Assembly (NCBI GenBank): GCA_947464365.1
Contig: CANHWS010000244.1
Coordinates: 1 to 5,236, forward strand
Source of the DNA: Cytophagaceae bacterium
GTDB taxonomy: Bacteria; Bacteroidota; Bacteroidia; Cytophagales; Flexibacteraceae
Direction of reading: 5' to 3'
DNA: 5,236 nt
A model generated the notes under the pieces. It made no database searches. It saw only the letters and a list, made by a program, of their open reading frames with translations, and had not been told where the DNA came from. This document shows positions 3,761 to 5,236 of this stretch, piece after piece. The translations under genes were made by a program, and so were the position numbers. The stretch's first letter is position 1, and each line of letters begins with the position of its first letter.

Positions 3761-5236
3761 TTGCCTAATGGTTTGGAAGGTGAAAAAGATGATTCGGGAA
3801 TGGGATTGATTAATTTTAGTTGAAATCCACCACCTTTGCCCCAATCCTTAATTTCTCCAGCAATACCTGTAGAAACCTTTATTCCAGGTGGAACAATTAC
3901 ATTGGTAATACCTACTGGTGTTTTTTCGAGTGCAAATAAGGCTTTGAGTTGATCAGGGTTTAAACCTGCAATTTGATTTTTGGTAGTTAACCAACCACCA
4001 GCAGGACTTGCATTCAAATCCGAAACCAAACGCACCATCTCCGTATTCTTGGTCGTAACATACTCAGCAACTGTGGTTCCTGTCTTCCACATTGGTTTTA
4101 AATTGTTAGCAGCCGCAGCCTCATTTAGTTCCTCCGCAGCCCTTGTTATAATCTTAGCACTACCACGACCTGGGGTAGGTAAATCTGCCCCACTAAATAT
4201 AGCCGCAGCCGCTGTTAAAGTTTGTGGATGTGAATAGCTCCACAATAAAGCCCTACTCCCAAAGGAAACAGCAGCAGAACCTACAGCAGGTGCAGCAAAA
4301 ACCGCGCCAACTAAAGCCGCCCCAGAGGCCGCACCATAAATTACGCCTTTATCGTATTGTTGCCGCTGAATTTTATTCATCCTTTGGACATTCGGATCAG
4401 AACTTGGTAAGTCTAGTCGACCTTCAGCACCATCAAGATCTGTTGCCTGGATTGGTGTATTACTGGAGAATTGGTAAGGCGTTAGCGATGGGAATTGTTT
4501 CCATAACGGATCCACTGTCAAAAATCGCCCTATCCCCTCATCATACATCCGGAAACCATAGTCATAGCGGCCTCCGAACGATCTGAGGGATTCCTTACCA
4601 TTATATGCGTATCGGTATCGATCAGATGGGGGTGGCCGAGGACAAACCTTCGTCACCACCAAACTATCAATCGCCAAATCTGCCTCACCTAGTATGCGAA
4701 TGTTGGTTAAAGTATCAGTAGCGACGAATGTTTGGCTAGCAATGATTGGGAATGTAGTTGCAAAGAACGAGGTATCAACACCGCTGCTAGTTAAAGTGAT
4801 TTGACCGTCTTTTCCATCACAGATTTTCCATTGGACTTGGTAGGTGGCACCAATTATTGTTGGCAAATGACGAATCGCATTAGCACCACTTTTAAGATCC
4901 AGCTGTATGCCTGATGCACAAATGTCCTTAACTCGGAATTCGTCAAAAGTCCAACCTATCGGCTCAAGGCCATTATCTACAAACCCTTCCGCCAACACAG
5001 GGCAAATCCCAGAGGCATTGCTAGTGGCCAATGTCGCACAATAATTAGGATCGTAAACCTCAACATTGAGGTTACAGATCTGCATATCCCCTTGGCCATC
5101 ACCATCGCACCTAATTTGAACGGTAATACTTTGTTCCAGCTCAATGATGGCAGAAATATTGCCTGAGTTGGTGTAGGTGAAGAAGTCCACATCCGTTTGT
5201 TTGTTGCGGATGGCGATGTATTGATTGCTATTTAGC
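3757..5236 (-). CDS. RHS-repeat-associated core protein with C-terminal toxin domain (N-terminus outside window)
   Basis: These are the last 492 codons of a larger protein; the frame is open to the right edge, so the GTG at 5190 is not its start. Numbered from that GTG, residues 1-182 are beta-rich. They include GWTFDEFRVKD (79-89) and a stretch ATYQVQWKICDGKDG (115-129), reminiscent of jelly-roll carbohydrate-binding domains. The RHS core follows at 191-255: YRYAYNGKE, RYDYGFRMYDEGIGRFLTVD, TPYQFSSNTPI and DLDG. Such cores close the shell that holds the toxin and are followed by a cut site. Residues 281-311 are Gly/Ala-rich and hydrophobic, perhaps helping membrane entry. A linker (about 336-370) leads to the toxin tip (371-477): SPAGGWLTT, FALEKTP, VIVPPGIKVSTGIAG, DWGKGGGFQLKL. 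The toxin's activity is not recognised; GGGFQ recalls GGGxQ of TNT-type NAD glycohydrolases, but only loosely. The protein is presumably surface-exposed or secreted and aimed at competitors. GC content falls towards the 3' end. Confidence 0.85.
   Translation of the reverse strand, partial: LNSNQYIAIRNKQTDVDFFTYTNSGNISAIIELEQSITVQIRCDGDGQGDMQICNLNVEVYDPNYCATLATSNASGICPVLAEGFVDNGLEPIGWTFDEFRVKDICASGIQLDLKSGANAIRHLPTIIGATYQVQWKICDGKDGQITLTSSGVDTSFFATTFPIIASQTFVATDTLTNIRILGEADLAIDSLVVTKVCPRPPPSDRYRYAYNGKESLRSFGGRYDYGFRMYDEGIGRFLTVDPLWKQFPSLTPYQFSSNTPIQATDLDGAEGRLDLPSSDPNVQRMNKIQRQQYDKGVIYGAASGAALVGAVFAAPAVGSAAVSFGSRALLWSYSHPQTLTAAAAIFSGADLPTPGRGSAKIITRAAEELNEAAAANNLKPMWKTGTTVAEYVTTKNTEMVRLVSDLNASPAGGWLTTKNQIAGLNPDQLKALFALEKTPVGITNVIVPPGIKVSTGIAGEIKDWGKGGGFQLKLINPIPESSFSPSKPLGK

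Noticed and set aside
3761..3844. Longer start of the immunity gene at 3844
   Set aside because: The extra 28 codons would overlap the toxin's coding sequence in another frame; the ATGA overlap at 3757-3760 is the natural coupled start.
4083..4280. HINT or other self-cleaving pre-toxin domain
   Set aside because: The segment between the RHS core and toxin tip is short, Ala-rich and lacks the Cys, His and Asn motifs of inteins.
3980..4586. Plus-strand open frames opposite the RHS gene
   Set aside because: They are mirror readings of the Ala-rich and core parts of the RHS coding sequence and carry no family features.

Overview
The window looks like a piece of a Bacteroidota chromosome. The evidence is a Bacteroidota-type zinc-dependent phospholipase C start, a Bacteroidota-style ApaG, a methyltransferase-family protein with the HGLHSPFVY signature, two matches to the Bacteroidota promoter pattern (TTG, about 20 bases, TAnnTTTG), weak or absent Shine-Dalgarno sequences, and an RHS-repeat protein. 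The family assignments were made by reading the translations, with no database search. A Saprospiria- or Cytophagia-like member is a guess.

The left half (1-2454) is compact housekeeping DNA, with roughly half of its bases G or C. It holds the 5' part of a secreted zinc-dependent phospholipase C family protein (minus strand, cut by the window edge). Next comes a short-chain dehydrogenase/reductase (plus strand), transcribed away from it. It converges on a minus-strand pair made of apaG followed by a shrunken methyltransferase-like gene. A tRNA-Ser(TGA) gene on the plus strand has its own candidate promoter and a strong hairpin terminator. Candidate promoters for apaG (minus) and the tRNA (plus) lie back to back in the 290 bases between them.

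The middle (2455-3442) has no intact gene. Directly after the tRNA lies the C-terminal remnant of a recombinase on the minus strand, so the tRNA locus looks like an old integration point. It is followed by a frame broken by several stops, a 69-base tract with no C on the plus strand, and a GC-rich, strongly self-complementary island at about 3300-3406. A 22-base sequence next to the recombinase remnant recurs at the edge of this island with 3 mismatches.

The right part (3443-5236) is a polymorphic-toxin module on the minus strand. It contains the C-terminal part of an RHS protein: a beta-rich, carbohydrate-binding-like domain, the RHS core, a hydrophobic Gly/Ala-rich segment and a C-terminal toxin tip. 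A small AT-rich gene overlaps its stop codon by four bases (ATGA) and is the likely cognate immunity gene. GC content falls stepwise from core to toxin to immunity gene, as expected for an exchangeable toxin cassette. The toxin tip (GGWLTT ... VPPGIKVSTGIAG ... WGKGGGFQ) is the best candidate here for something not fully described.
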